In this document: piece after piece, positions 25,569 through 33,611 of the stretch
Layout of the letters: each line of letters begins with the position of its first letter
Numbering within the stretch: position 1 is the first letter of the stretch
Source of the DNA: JANNUT01 sp046331425
GTDB taxonomy: Bacteria; Acidobacteriota; Polarisedimenticolia; J045
DNA length: 64,000 bases
Direction: 5' to 3'
Assembly: GCA_046331425.1 (NCBI GenBank)
Contig: JAXLQU010000001.1
Coordinates: forward strand, 124,001 to 188,000
The notes under the pieces: generated by a model
Databases searched by the model: none
What the model was told of the DNA's origin: nothing
The model's input: the letters and a program-made list of their open reading frames with translations, nothing else
Translations under genes and position numbers: made by a program

Positions 25569-25912
25569 CGAGCGGGGCCAAGACGGCGTCCCGACCTAGT
25601 GTGATCCGACGCTGTCCATCCACGGACGCTCGTTTGGTCAGGTTGCCCCGGAACTCCAGACCCGTTGGGCCGTGATTGGCACGTTTCGGGGCAGCAGGTG
25701 TCAAAAAACGGCATCTAGTACCGGAGTTGCGTCCCCATACGGACAGTTCGCGCAGATCGGCGGCCACCTCGTCTGGCTGGAGAATTCCGGCATCCGTCGA
25801 AAGTTCCCTTGTTTGCGGCCGATACAACGGGAGCAACGGTGGGCCGACGGCGCCTGGCACGGCCGTTGCTTTTCGGCCCTCCGAGCAACGAACTGATAGC
25901 AGGGGAGAAGCA
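25569..25912. other. Gene-free stretch after the NtrC-type gene
   Basis: No supported gene. A GC-rich imperfect hairpin region (GGCCGACGGC, then GGCCGTTGCTTTTCGGCC) lies near 25840-25880 and may end or attenuate transcription before the small gene at 25913. A TGGCACG at about 25678 has a GGGGC one base out of the expected sigma-54 spacing, so I do not call it a promoter. Confidence 0.35.
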
Positions 25913-26245
25913 ATGAAGGAACGGATCCAGAACGGACTTCGAACGGCGACCAGAACCGAAGAGGGTCAAGCCAAGTTGCGCCCCGTGGACGGCTTCGTGG
26001 TTGGAGGTGATGCCGCCTGGGACAACGGCCAAAACCTTTGGCTGCTGCTTTCGCGTCCAGGTGAACGCCTGATCGACTTCTTCTTGGAAGAGGACGACCT
26101 CGATCGTGCACTCGACCCGGTTCCATTCGCTTGTGCCGGCGTTGCGGCTGATGGGTCGGTTTTGATCGGCGAGGTGGACTGGGAACTCGACCGCTTTCTT
26201 TCCGAAATGCTCGACGAGAAGGAAGCGGCCGCTCCGGCTCGCTGA
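25913..26245 (+). CDS. Small acidic protein of unknown function
   Basis: 110 aa, soluble, with no signal peptide or membrane segment. It starts at ATG 25913 behind AGGGGAG. The N-terminal 30 residues are polar; the rest alternates hydrophobic strands with acidic patches (FFLEEDDLDRALDPVPFACA, VLIGEVDWELDRFLSEML). I do not recognise a family. It lies between the NtrC-type regulator and a histidine-kinase-like protein and is in line with the 89-aa gene that follows, so a role in that signalling cluster is possible but unproven. Confidence 0.6.
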   Translation: MKERIQNGLRTATRTEEGQAKLRPVDGFVVGGDAAWDNGQNLWLLLSRPGERLIDFFLEEDDLDRALDPVPFACAGVAADGSVLIGEVDWELDRFLSEMLDEKEAAAPAR

Positions 26246-26273
26246 AACGGGATCACAGAGGGAGGAAGGGATC

Positions 26274-26543
26274 ATGAAGGGACGATCGATGGCAGTCGCA
26301 TTTTCCTACGTGGCGGACGAAATGATCGAGACCAAGCTACCGTTGTTGGAACGACTCGAGAAGGTGACGCGTGAGGATTTGCAGCGGATGGAAGCGACGG
26401 TAACTTCGCAAGTTGCGATGCAGGCCATCGACGACTCGCGCCCCGCCGTGAAGCTTCACCATGCCGGCCGCACGATCGTGCTGCAGCCGATCGACACGCG
26501 TCGGTTCGTGCTGGCGATGGCACCGCACGTCTGCTTCAACTAG
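26274..26543 (+). CDS. Small protein of unknown function
   Basis: 89 aa with a strong ribosome site (GGGAGGAAGGG just before ATG 26274). Helical first half (ADEMIETKLPLLERLEKVTR) followed by a short beta-rich end (KLHHAGRTIVLQPIDTRRF). No signal or membrane segment. It lies 28 bases after the 110-aa gene and 18 bases before the histidine-kinase-like gene, so the three are probably co-transcribed. No family recognised. Confidence 0.6.
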   Translation: MKGRSMAVAFSYVADEMIETKLPLLERLEKVTREDLQRMEATVTSQVAMQAIDDSRPAVKLHHAGRTIVLQPIDTRRFVLAMAPHVCFN

Positions 26544-26561
26544 GTCGAGTCAGGCGGAGCG

Positions 26562-27233
26562 ATGACCGCCATAGATATCGTCAGAGCGCCATCTTCCGCT
26601 GTGCAGAGCGTGCTCCCATTGCTCATGGCGCAGGCGACTCACGATCTGAACAACCAGCTCACAACGATTCTCGGTCAATCCGAGTTGGCTCTGATGGTCG
26701 ACGATGCGGCTCGCTGGAAGCGCTCACTGAACGATATCCAACAAGCAGGTCGATTCGCTCAGCGATTGGTCGCTGATATCCAGAAGATACTGACCTGGTC
26801 CTTGCCTCACCAAGAGCCCGTTCAGGTGGGGGACATCCTCGACCTCGTGCGACGGCTTTCTTTGCGCCGCGCTGAGCAACGAAAGATCGAGCTTCGCGTG
26901 GAAGGCGATGCAGCACATTCGATGCGTGAGGGAGCACCTGAAATCGCACTGGGACTGTGGTTTTTGGTGAGTTACGCATTGGATCGAGCGCCCGGCTCAC
27001 CGGCTCGTTGGTCCTTGCACGCCGAACATTTCGATCGCGAGTTCACCCGCGTCACGGTTCGAACACCAGGCGCGGAGTGGGATCTGGCGGCGATCGATGC
27101 CGCCACTCGCAGGCAACGACTCGGATCGGAGCCGCCAGCAGATGCGTTGGACCATACCTTCGCGTGCCTGCATGCGATTGGCGCGCGAGGCAGCGTCGAT
27201 GCGAGTTCCTTCTATGTCGAGCTGAGACGCTGA
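26562..27233 (+). CDS. Histidine-kinase-like protein with degenerate ATPase domain
   Basis: 223 aa. The first 90 residues form a two-helix HisKA-type bundle with an H-box (QATHDLNNQLTTILGQSELA). The second half follows the layout of a HATPase domain (FLVSYALDRAPG where the N-box should be, and SVDASSFYVELRR as the last strand), but the N-box Asn and the G1/G2 glycine motifs are missing. It should accept phosphate on His but not bind ATP normally, like ChpT-type phosphotransferases. No sensor domain or membrane segment is present. It overlaps the convergent CPBP protease gene by 22 bp. Together with the PAS-HisKA protein at 23525 it forms an unusual pair of kinase-like proteins without a working kinase domain. 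Confidence 0.75.
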   Translation: MTAIDIVRAPSSAVQSVLPLLMAQATHDLNNQLTTILGQSELALMVDDAARWKRSLNDIQQAGRFAQRLVADIQKILTWSLPHQEPVQVGDILDLVRRLSLRRAEQRKIELRVEGDAAHSMREGAPEIALGLWFLVSYALDRAPGSPARWSLHAEHFDREFTRVTVRTPGAEWDLAAIDAATRRQRLGSEPPADALDHTFACLHAIGARGSVDASSFYVELRR

Positions 27234-28306
27234 CGCGCCTTGATTGCATGTCCTACAGCAACGGTCCCGAAGAGCGCCGCCACAAAGAACAACCCAATCA
27301 CCGAGCCTGATAGAAGGGCAACGCCCTGGCCATCCCTGGGTAGAGGCAAGAGTTCCGCTATGCACAGGTTCAGGCCCACGTGCCCGATCATTGCGAGATA
27401 AAGATTGCGCGATGTTTCCAACAACGCCCCCAACATGCCAGACATCAAAAACACATAAAGCAGTGCCGGCGCCGCGGTCGATGGCGTCTGAAACGGATCG
27501 ATGTGTTCGAGAGCAAAGCCGACGCTGACGATTCCAATCCCCAGCAGCCGTGGACCGCGCCCCCGGCGCATCCCAGCCGCGAGGAACAGCCCGACTACCG
27601 AGATCTGCAGAGTGCCCCGAAAAAACAACTCCTCAGCAACGCCCAGCAGAACCTGTGTCCCGATCGCCGCGAAACCGAACCTAGGGGCAAGTTGCGCATG
27701 TATCGCTGCGCCCGTGAACAGCTCGACAGCGAGTACCGGAATCGCTGTCAGCGCGGCCGCCACCAATCCAGCGAGAAGCGCCTGACGCGCACGTCGGGCC
27801 GTCAACGCTCGACGAACGCGTCGCGCTGTCGAGCGCAGCAGTGGAAGCAGCACTAGCACAGCGATCAAGAGTGCGGCACCGCTGACCGCGCGATACGCGG
27901 AGTCGCGGAACGGCTCCGCCACGACATCGCCATCGATCCAGTTCAGGATCGGCGACAACAACTGACCCGTGATCCACTTCTCTCCGATCAGCAGCGCTAC
28001 GAAGGGAGCGAGGTGAGCGAGCGCTACGGTCGGATTGGCGCGATGAGGTAGCGTTGCCAGTCCGTTGCGGCGTTGGCGCCAATGCCATAGCAGCAGTGCC
28101 GCGAATAGCCACAAGAGCACGCTGCCGAGTGGTCCGGGTATCCCTGGAACATGCGGAACCGACCGGTGAAAGGAACGGAGGATCGCGGTCGATGCGATCG
28201 CGCACACACACACCACGCCGACGACAGCCGGTGCGAGGGGGTCCAGGGTCTGGTCAATCGAACGGGTTGCCGTTGTCTTATCCCCTTGGCCCAGCCACTT
28301 GCACAT
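27212..28306 (-). CDS. CPBP-family intramembrane metalloprotease
   Basis: 364 aa, about eight to ten hydrophobic segments. The C-terminal half carries the CAAX protease / bacteriocin-processing signature: EELFFRG (motif 1, with the two catalytic Glu and an Arg), GFALEHID (motif 2 His) and HVGLNL (motif 3). These residues form the Glu/His site of Abi/CPBP enzymes such as RCE1. Such proteins cleave membrane-bound substrates or support bacteriocin immunity; no substrate is evident here. GGAAGG lies just before the ATG. Convergent 22-bp overlap with the histidine-kinase-like gene. Confidence 0.88.
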   Translation of the reverse strand: MCKWLGQGDKTTATRSIDQTLDPLAPAVVGVVCVCAIASTAILRSFHRSVPHVPGIPGPLGSVLLWLFAALLLWHWRQRRNGLATLPHRANPTVALAHLAPFVALLIGEKWITGQLLSPILNWIDGDVVAEPFRDSAYRAVSGAALLIAVLVLLPLLRSTARRVRRALTARRARQALLAGLVAAALTAIPVLAVELFTGAAIHAQLAPRFGFAAIGTQVLLGVAEELFFRGTLQISVVGLFLAAGMRRGRGPRLLGIGIVSVGFALEHIDPFQTPSTAAPALLYVFLMSGMLGALLETSRNLYLAMIGHVGLNLCIAELLPLPRDGQGVALLSGSVIGLFFVAALFGTVAVGHAIKARQRLSST

Positions 28307-28395
28307 TCCGGCCTTCCATCAATGTCGGTCCATCGGAGCCGCGGGGCCATCGCGTATGATTCCGCCCGCTCGGCCGCCCCGGAGATCTCTGCCCA

Positions 28396-29004
28396 ATGAA
28401 TGACACGCGCCTGAATCTGTGGATGCCCATTCTGTGGGGTGCGGCGGTTGCCGTACTGCTTCGATTCGTTCCGCCGTGCTGCTGCTGCGGATGTTTCAAC
28501 GCGCTCTTCGCTGGCGCGGTTGCCGGTGGGATCCTCGCCCGTCAGGCGATCAAATCTCGACAGTTCCCCGACGCAAGCCACGGATTGTTAGTGGGTATCG
28601 GTGCCGGGCTGGCCTGCGGCGCTGTCGGACTGGTGCTGCAGTTGATCAACTCAGCCGCGTTGAGCCCTGAATCGGCGCAGCAGCTGCTCGGGAGTCTTCC
28701 CCAAGGCACCTTCAGGGACGCACTCAAGCGGACTCTCGAGATGGAGACCAACGCGGCACCGATGTGGCGCGCCATCAAGGTCTTGTTTGTCGAGATCGGT
28801 GGCGGGGCAATCCTCGGCGCGATCGGAGGCGTGATCACGATGTTGATCATGCGCCAGCCGCCGAGTTCAGCGGCGCCACCACCTGTTCCGCCCTGGTCGG
28901 AACCAACGCAACCCTGGTCGCCGCCACCCGTTCCCAAGGCGATCGACTCGACCCCAACAGACGCCCCTCCTGCGCCGGGACAGCCTCCTCGTCCGGAGGA
29001 GTGA
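28396..29004 (+). CDS. Membrane protein with Cys cluster and Pro-rich tail
   Basis: 202 aa of unknown function. The first hydrophobic segment ends in a run PPCCCCGCF; then come ALFAGAVAGGILARQ, a glycine-rich helix (LLVGIGAGLACGAVGLVLQL) and a fourth (IGGGAILGAIGGVITMLIM). The C-terminal 50 residues are a Pro/Ser/Thr-rich low-complexity tail, probably cytoplasmic. Gly-zipper-like helices suggest close packing or oligomerisation. The Cys cluster might bind metal or be acylated; that is speculation. It stands alone between the CPBP gene and selC. Confidence 0.65.
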   Translation: MNDTRLNLWMPILWGAAVAVLLRFVPPCCCCGCFNALFAGAVAGGILARQAIKSRQFPDASHGLLVGIGAGLACGAVGLVLQLINSAALSPESAQQLLGSLPQGTFRDALKRTLEMETNAAPMWRAIKVLFVEIGGGAILGAIGGVITMLIMRQPPSSAAPPPVPPWSEPTQPWSPPPVPKAIDSTPTDAPPAPGQPPRPEE

Positions 29005-29037
29005 TTTCCAGGGCGATTGCAAGGGCTTGAGGGCGAT

Positions 29038-29137
29038 TGGCGGAAGCGTGTGGGAATCGAACCCACCCCTCACTGGCTAGACCAACGAGGCGACCGGTTT
29101 TGAAGACCGGGAGGGCCACCAGGCCCCCTTCGCTTCC
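29038..29137 (-). tRNA. selC: tRNA-Sec (anticodon TCA)
   Basis: The 100-base minus-strand sequence has the selenocysteine tRNA shape. The acceptor stem is GGAAGCG with CGCTTCC, discriminator G, encoded CCA. The D stem is very long (GGGGGCC with GGCCCTC around TGGT). The anticodon stem is CCGGT/ACCGG with loop CTTCAAA giving TCA, followed by a long variable arm and the T arm GTGGGTTCGATTCCCAC. The eighth acceptor pair expected in bacterial tRNA-Sec would be A opposite A. The organism should therefore decode UGA as selenocysteine; selA, selB and selD are not in the window. Confidence 0.93.
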
Positions 29138-29914
29138 GGAGTGAGGCCGCCCCCAGGTCGGGTCGGCGATAAGGAAGCGCGAATGCTAAGCGATCGAACG
29201 AGATGATCCCAACCAAGCAAGCTCGTCGAGCCAAAAAACACTCTCGTGTTCGGCGCAAGGCAGCGTTTTGTCGGTTTGGACGAAAAGAGATTGAGGCCCG
29301 CAGGACGGGAGACTGCGGGCCTCGACTTCCCTTACTTTCCCTTGAGGCGATGGTTCACTGGGCCACGCCCCGTTTCTTACCGGTAAAGATAGGCAGCGCG
29401 GGAAGAGTGTCCAGTTTTGGGTCAAAAAAATTTTCACATGTTTCAAAATAGTCCTCACCAGGAGCACCGATCCCCAAAACTAAACCGGTGCGCTCCTCGG
29501 CTCGATCCGTTAAGTGGCTTGAATTCAATGCTTTAACGGGAGGTCTGGAAAACTCGGGGCCAGTCACCATGGAATTCCGACAAGACTATCGGGTAAATAA
29601 CTTCGAACATCTTCGGACTGTGTTTTTACTGCCTGGAGACCCGTCACAGGCCCCGTGCATTGATTCGAAGGACTCGAGAAGTGACTCGTAGCAGCCCCTC
29701 AGCGTGTTCAGGAATCGATCGTTATTCGCGCCGGACGGCGTACGTTCGCATCAGAACAGAAGAACTCGACACTCGATGGGCTCTGGACCTAACGTGAGCG
29801 GGGAGGTTAAAGTCACAACGCGCTCGCACGATCGGTCCACGAACCGTGGAACACGTGCGCGAGCAAAAGGAGCGTATCGACGGCCGAACGACGGTTCGGC
29901 GGATCGAATGGAAC
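29138..29914. other. Gene-free, AT-richer stretch upstream of selC
   Basis: Nearly 780 bases with no firmly supported gene. From about 29215 to 29690 the sequence is visibly richer in A and T than its neighbours, with A-tracts near 29426. A 71-codon minus-strand frame (29355-29570, MVTGPEFSRPPVK...) has no clear ribosome site but is followed by the hairpin at 29293. This could be a non-coding RNA, a small transferred piece, or a relaxed leader region for the RRM gene. I cannot assign it. Confidence 0.4.
29293..29323. terminator. Strong inverted repeat, probable terminator
   Basis: 11-base perfect arms (GAGGCCCGCAG and CTGCGGGCCTC) around a 9-base loop. On the minus strand it is followed by AATCTCTTTTCG, on the plus strand by a pyrimidine tract GACTTCCCTTACTTTCCC. 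It may terminate a minus-strand transcript from the AT-rich stretch just upstream. Confidence 0.6.
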
Positions 29915-30622
29915 ATGGGCAAGCGTCTCTTTGTCGGCAATCTCCCGTACAGCAGTACTCCGGATGAGCTCCGCACTCTCTTCGGTCAATGCGGCAACGT
30001 CACCGACGTACACATCGTGATGGACCGCGAAACCAATCGGCCACGAGGATTTGCATTCGTCTCCTTCGCGACGGATGAAGAGGCTGCGCGTGCCGTACAA
30101 CAGTTGGCCGGCAAGGATGTAGGCGGTCGGCCGCTGGTGGTCAACGAGGCTCGCGATCGAGGCGAACCCGGCCCGGTTGGCGCCAGACCCCCGCGCCCCG
30201 CCGGTCCACGGCCCGAGGGCGGAGGGCGTCCCGGCGGTTATGGAAGTCCTCGTCCCAGTAGTGGCGGTGGCTTTGGTGGCCCACGTCCCAGTGGTGGCGG
30301 GTTCGGCGGTCCCCGACCCGGCGGAGGCGGGGGCGGTTTTGGTGGAGGATCTCGACCTCTTCCCGGCGGATTCGGTGCTCCTGGCGACATGCCCGGTGAC
30401 GAACCGACTCGGCGCCGGCCACCTCAAAAGAAAAAGCCTGAGCCAGAGCGTGATCGCATCCCGAAGACCCGACCGCGCGAGGAGGAAGACGATCTAGCTC
30501 AGGGCAACTGGCGACAGTGGATCGAAGAAGACGACGACGACACCAGGCTTCCGCTGGAGGAGATCGACGAGCAGGACGCCGACACCAACAAGTCGTCGAA
30601 GGACGACCCAGACCACACGTGA
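29915..30622 (+). CDS. RRM-type RNA-binding protein with Gly-rich tail
   Basis: 235 aa. Residues 1-80 are one RNA-recognition motif with RNP2 (RLFVGNLPY) and RNP1 (RGFAFVSF), like the small bacterial Rbp proteins of cyanobacteria and others. A Gly/Pro/Arg-rich low-complexity segment with repeated GGFGGPRP follows (about 90-160), then a basic stretch and a very acidic C-terminus (EEDDDD, DEQDAD). This layout suits a protein that binds RNA and may phase-separate, which is inference. ATG 29915 begins right at the RRM; the frame stays open upstream to a GTG at 29846. A hairpin (GCCGAAC with GTTCGGC) lies just before the start at about 29883-29900 and may affect translation. Confidence 0.88.
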   Translation: MGKRLFVGNLPYSSTPDELRTLFGQCGNVTDVHIVMDRETNRPRGFAFVSFATDEEAARAVQQLAGKDVGGRPLVVNEARDRGEPGPVGARPPRPAGPRPEGGGRPGGYGSPRPSSGGGFGGPRPSGGGFGGPRPGGGGGGFGGGSRPLPGGFGAPGDMPGDEPTRRRPPQKKKPEPERDRIPKTRPREEEDDLAQGNWRQWIEEDDDDTRLPLEEIDEQDADTNKSSKDDPDHT

Positions 30623-30810
30623 GGTCGTAGTCTCCACCCGGCACAGTGTTTCTTCCGTCAATCCAACCTGGCTGCGTCGCGCGTGAACCATCGTTCGTCG
30701 GTGCTGTCGCGGGATGGCTTCATCTTGCACAAAGCACCGAGACGAGCACGCTAGGCGATCGGGCGGGGTTCGCCGCGCTCAAAACCGACATCTGGTCTGG
30801 GAGAGGTTGC

Positions 30811-31602
30811 ATGAATCGTGTCGCGATCGTCATCGGTGGTGTCGCGTTGGCAGTTGCCTCGTTGGCGGTGAGTGCCGACACGTTGCGCGTCACTGAAGTC
30901 ATCGATGGCGACACCGTACGGGTCCAACGGGGAACAACGGTACATACCGTGCGGATCATCGGGATCGACGCGCCGGAACTGCATCACCCTAGTGAACCGC
31001 CGCAGTTCTTGGCCAGCGAGTCCTCCGCGGCGCTATCCGAGATGGTGACGAATCGGAGCGTGAGGCTCGTTGCCGACGATCGTGCAGGAGTCGATCGCTT
31101 CGGACGTGAGCTGTCGTATTTGGAGCTCGAGGACGGAACCGACCTTGGTGCGCAGTTGATCTCGCAAGGACTTGCGCGCGTGTTCACCAAGTTCCCATTC
31201 GAGCGCAAGGCCCGCTACCTGGCGCTCGAGCAAGCGGCACGCAAGGCGGGTCGAGGTGTGTGGGCCGACGGCGGTCTTGCAGAGGTACTCTGGCTGTCCA
31301 GCAAGCATGAGGCGGCGATCGAAGTGATTCCGCTGAGCGCCGCACGGTTCGCTGTGAAGTGGAACTCTTGGATTCGCTTGGGCGTCAGCTCGAAACAGTT
31401 GCCCGACGCCGTTTGGACTGTACGGCGTGCGGCAGGAATGCTCGTCCACGACCCGTCCGCGGCAGCGGAGGCACTCGCTACCAGCGGCTTTCAACACCTC
31501 AGCGCGGCAGATCCAGCACCGAGTCCGCGTCCTCCTGCGAAAGACCCTGCTCGGCGACCGGGCTCCCATCCAAGGTCCCGAGATCGGATTGAGTCAGATT
31601 GA
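30811..31602 (+). CDS. Exported thermonuclease-like (SNase) nuclease
   Basis: 263 aa. Sec signal at the N-terminus (VAIVIGGVALAVASLAVSA). SNase fold at about residues 25-150 with VIDGDTVRV, IIGIDAPELHHP, DRFGRELSYLEL and GLARVFTKF; the catalytic Arg and Glu positions of the family are present. A second domain of about 70 residues follows, then a Pro/Arg-rich tail. The last 35 codons overlap the convergent TPR gene by 104 bp and are low complexity, so the true protein end may have been shifted by loss of an earlier stop. Probably a periplasmic or secreted nuclease. Confidence 0.88.
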   Translation: MNRVAIVIGGVALAVASLAVSADTLRVTEVIDGDTVRVQRGTTVHTVRIIGIDAPELHHPSEPPQFLASESSAALSEMVTNRSVRLVADDRAGVDRFGRELSYLELEDGTDLGAQLISQGLARVFTKFPFERKARYLALEQAARKAGRGVWADGGLAEVLWLSSKHEAAIEVIPLSAARFAVKWNSWIRLGVSSKQLPDAVWTVRRAAGMLVHDPSAAAEALATSGFQHLSAADPAPSPRPPAKDPARRPGSHPRSRDRIESD

Positions 31603-33505
31603 TTCGTGGCGCAAACGCCACGTCCATCAGCGCCAATGCAATCCGTTGTTCCTGGCTGGTCGCTTCTTTGGCCGATGGCGGTGTAGGGAACGACGATGCG
31701 TCCCCAGCCGCCGATACTTCGGGCTGCACCGCTCCCTTCATCGCTGCCAATCCTGGATCGGAGGCACACGCAAGAGTCACATCTCCTGGCGCGAACAAGC
31801 AGAGCGACGAACCAGTCGCTGCCAACCGAAATGGACTGCGCTCATCTTCGACGAACCTGGGCGTTGCAAGCACCAGCTTCGCGGCGTCTCCGAGCAGCCC
31901 TACTGTCGTCGTTGCTTTCACCGGCAACGGCTGCCGCAAGCGCCTGAGAGTACCTGGATCAGAACTCATGACTTCGGCGTACAGAGCCCAGGCTTCGGTT
32001 CCTCGTTGCAGCTTGTACGCAGCGGCGGCCATACGGGCTGCCAGTCGGGTTCTCAACAGGCGGAGAGAGGCAGGCAACTGCTCACGTGCCAGTGCACCTG
32101 CTCGGATGCATCCGGCGTAGTCACCCAGGAGAAACCGAGCTTCACTCTCCTGGGCATCGAGATCGGCGCGTAACAACTCTCGAGGTATCGGCGAATCGTC
32201 GGACGGAGGGGAGCGGCGCACACTCTCGATGAGTGCAAGAGTCGGGCTGGCACCAAACAATTCGATGGCATCAGGAAACAACCACTGCGGTCCGGAGAGC
32301 TGCGGGCGCTCGCGATCCGCAGCGCCTTCGCGCGGGCGCAACCCTCCTTGCAGCAACAAGGGCGTGATGTTGCGTGCGCTGAACCAGGCGCCTAGCTGCA
32401 GGCCCATCCGACGAGCCGTCAACCCCGGTGCTTGGTGCCACGAGAGGATCGCTGAAGCCTCCGCAAACTGTTCGGCAAGCGTCAGCCGTGCAGATCTGTC
32501 CAGCAGGGCGACTTCAGCACTGAGTTCGCTCGATGATCCTGACCAGTGGGCGGCCCGGTCGGGTTCGGTAAGCGCTCTTGCCGAAGCGGCGAGCGCACGG
32601 CTCGGATGGCCCGCAACGAGCAGGAGTGCACCGCTCGCTGCCAACTCCCCTCCGCGCGAGTATTGGCGCTGTCGTCGTGACACGTTCTTGGCGAACAAAA
32701 CCATCTGACGCGCGGCGTCGATCGCTTCGGCAAGCCTGTTCTGTTCGGTGTAAAGCGTCAGCAGATCTCGGAACGGGTTCGTATCCTCGTCGGGATTCTC
32801 GGTCGATTCGATCAGTAGTCGCTCGGCTTCCTCGAGCCGACCCGCCTCGATCGCCGAAACGCCGGTGTTGCGCAAGGCCAAGCCCGAAGGCAGGTCATGC
32901 TCGCGCACTGCACTCAACATCGCCTGACAGGCCGGATAGCCATCGAGCGCGCAAAGTCCGTTGCGCGCGACATGCTCTTGAAAGGCGTCGCCGCTAGCGA
33001 TGGCGCGTGCTGCTGCGGCGCGAGCTTCATCGATACGGCCGAGTTTCATCAGCGGCCAGACATCGGAGCCATGGAGCGTCGGCACGTACAGCCGCCTGAG
33101 CTCGGCATGCACATCCAACAGAGCTTCGTAGTGCCCCATGTCGGAAAGTGCGTAAGCGAGTTCGAGAAGAATTTCGCGATGCCACTTCTCCATACCGGGG
33201 CGAGCGATGCCACGCCCTAGCTCGATCAACTCACGGGCTTTCTGAAGCTCTCGAAGCGAGAGCGGAAGATTCCCGTCGCCCTCCTTCATCGCCACACCCA
33301 GGACGTAATGCGCAAGCGCCGATCGTGGGTCGCTGGCGATCGCCTGTTCGGAGAGTGTACGGGCGCGCACCATCCGCCCGTTCTGCAGCGCGTCGATCGC
33401 CGCCTGCTCGAGCTTGGTGGCAGGCGCAGCTTCCTGGGTAGCGCTACTGGCCACGCCAGTGGCGGCGAAGGCTGAAAGAGCAAGGGCTAGGAAGCCGTGG
33501 CGCAC
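31499..33505 (-). CDS. Exported TPR-repeat protein
   Basis: 668 aa from the GTG at 33505, which starts exactly at a signal peptide (RHGFLALALSAFAATGVASSA). An earlier in-frame start (33553) would add an unlikely leader. TPR-type helices fill most of the protein (AIDALQNGRMVRARTLSEQA, ALAHYVLGVAMKEG, AIEAGRLEEAERLLIES). The last 150 residues are not TPR-like and include a Ser/Pro-rich segment. Function unknown; TPR proteins of this kind scaffold periplasmic complexes. Convergent 104-bp overlap with the nuclease gene. Confidence 0.85.
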   Translation of the reverse strand: MRHGFLALALSAFAATGVASSATQEAAPATKLEQAAIDALQNGRMVRARTLSEQAIASDPRSALAHYVLGVAMKEGDGNLPLSLRELQKARELIELGRGIARPGMEKWHREILLELAYALSDMGHYEALLDVHAELRRLYVPTLHGSDVWPLMKLGRIDEARAAAARAIASGDAFQEHVARNGLCALDGYPACQAMLSAVREHDLPSGLALRNTGVSAIEAGRLEEAERLLIESTENPDEDTNPFRDLLTLYTEQNRLAEAIDAARQMVLFAKNVSRRQRQYSRGGELAASGALLLVAGHPSRALAASARALTEPDRAAHWSGSSSELSAEVALLDRSARLTLAEQFAEASAILSWHQAPGLTARRMGLQLGAWFSARNITPLLLQGGLRPREGAADRERPQLSGPQWLFPDAIELFGASPTLALIESVRRSPPSDDSPIPRELLRADLDAQESEARFLLGDYAGCIRAGALAREQLPASLRLLRTRLAARMAAAAYKLQRGTEAWALYAEVMSSDPGTLRRLRQPLPVKATTTVGLLGDAAKLVLATPRFVEDERSPFRLAATGSSLCLFAPGDVTLACASDPGLAAMKGAVQPEVSAAGDASSFPTPPSAKEATSQEQRIALALMDVAFAPRINLTQSDLGTLDGSPVAEQGLSQEDADSVLDLPR

Positions 33506-33557
33506 ACCGCAAATGTAGCAGCTCACCCGGACGGTCGGCTGCAGCAAACACAAGGCT

Positions 33558-33585
33558 GCGGCCTCCGGCAGGGACCGGAGGCCGC
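33558..33585 (-). terminator. Hairpin after the small exported-protein gene
   Basis: 11-bp stem (GCGGCCTCCGG with CCGGAGGCCGC) around a 6-base loop, 26 bases beyond the stop of the minus-strand gene at 33612 and just upstream of the TPR gene start. No T-run follows, so it is a weak intrinsic terminator or an RNA-stability element. Confidence 0.5.
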
Positions 33586-33611
33586 GTGAGGGAGGGAGGA
33601 GAAGAGGAGTC

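Noticed and set aside
25677..25692. Sigma-54-like promoter (TGGCACG then GGGGC)
   Set aside because: The spacing between the GG and GC elements is one base too long and the -12 element is poor.
28480..28500. Cys run in the membrane protein at 28396 as a metal or selenium site
   Set aside because: The run alone is no defined motif and nothing else in the protein supports a redox role.
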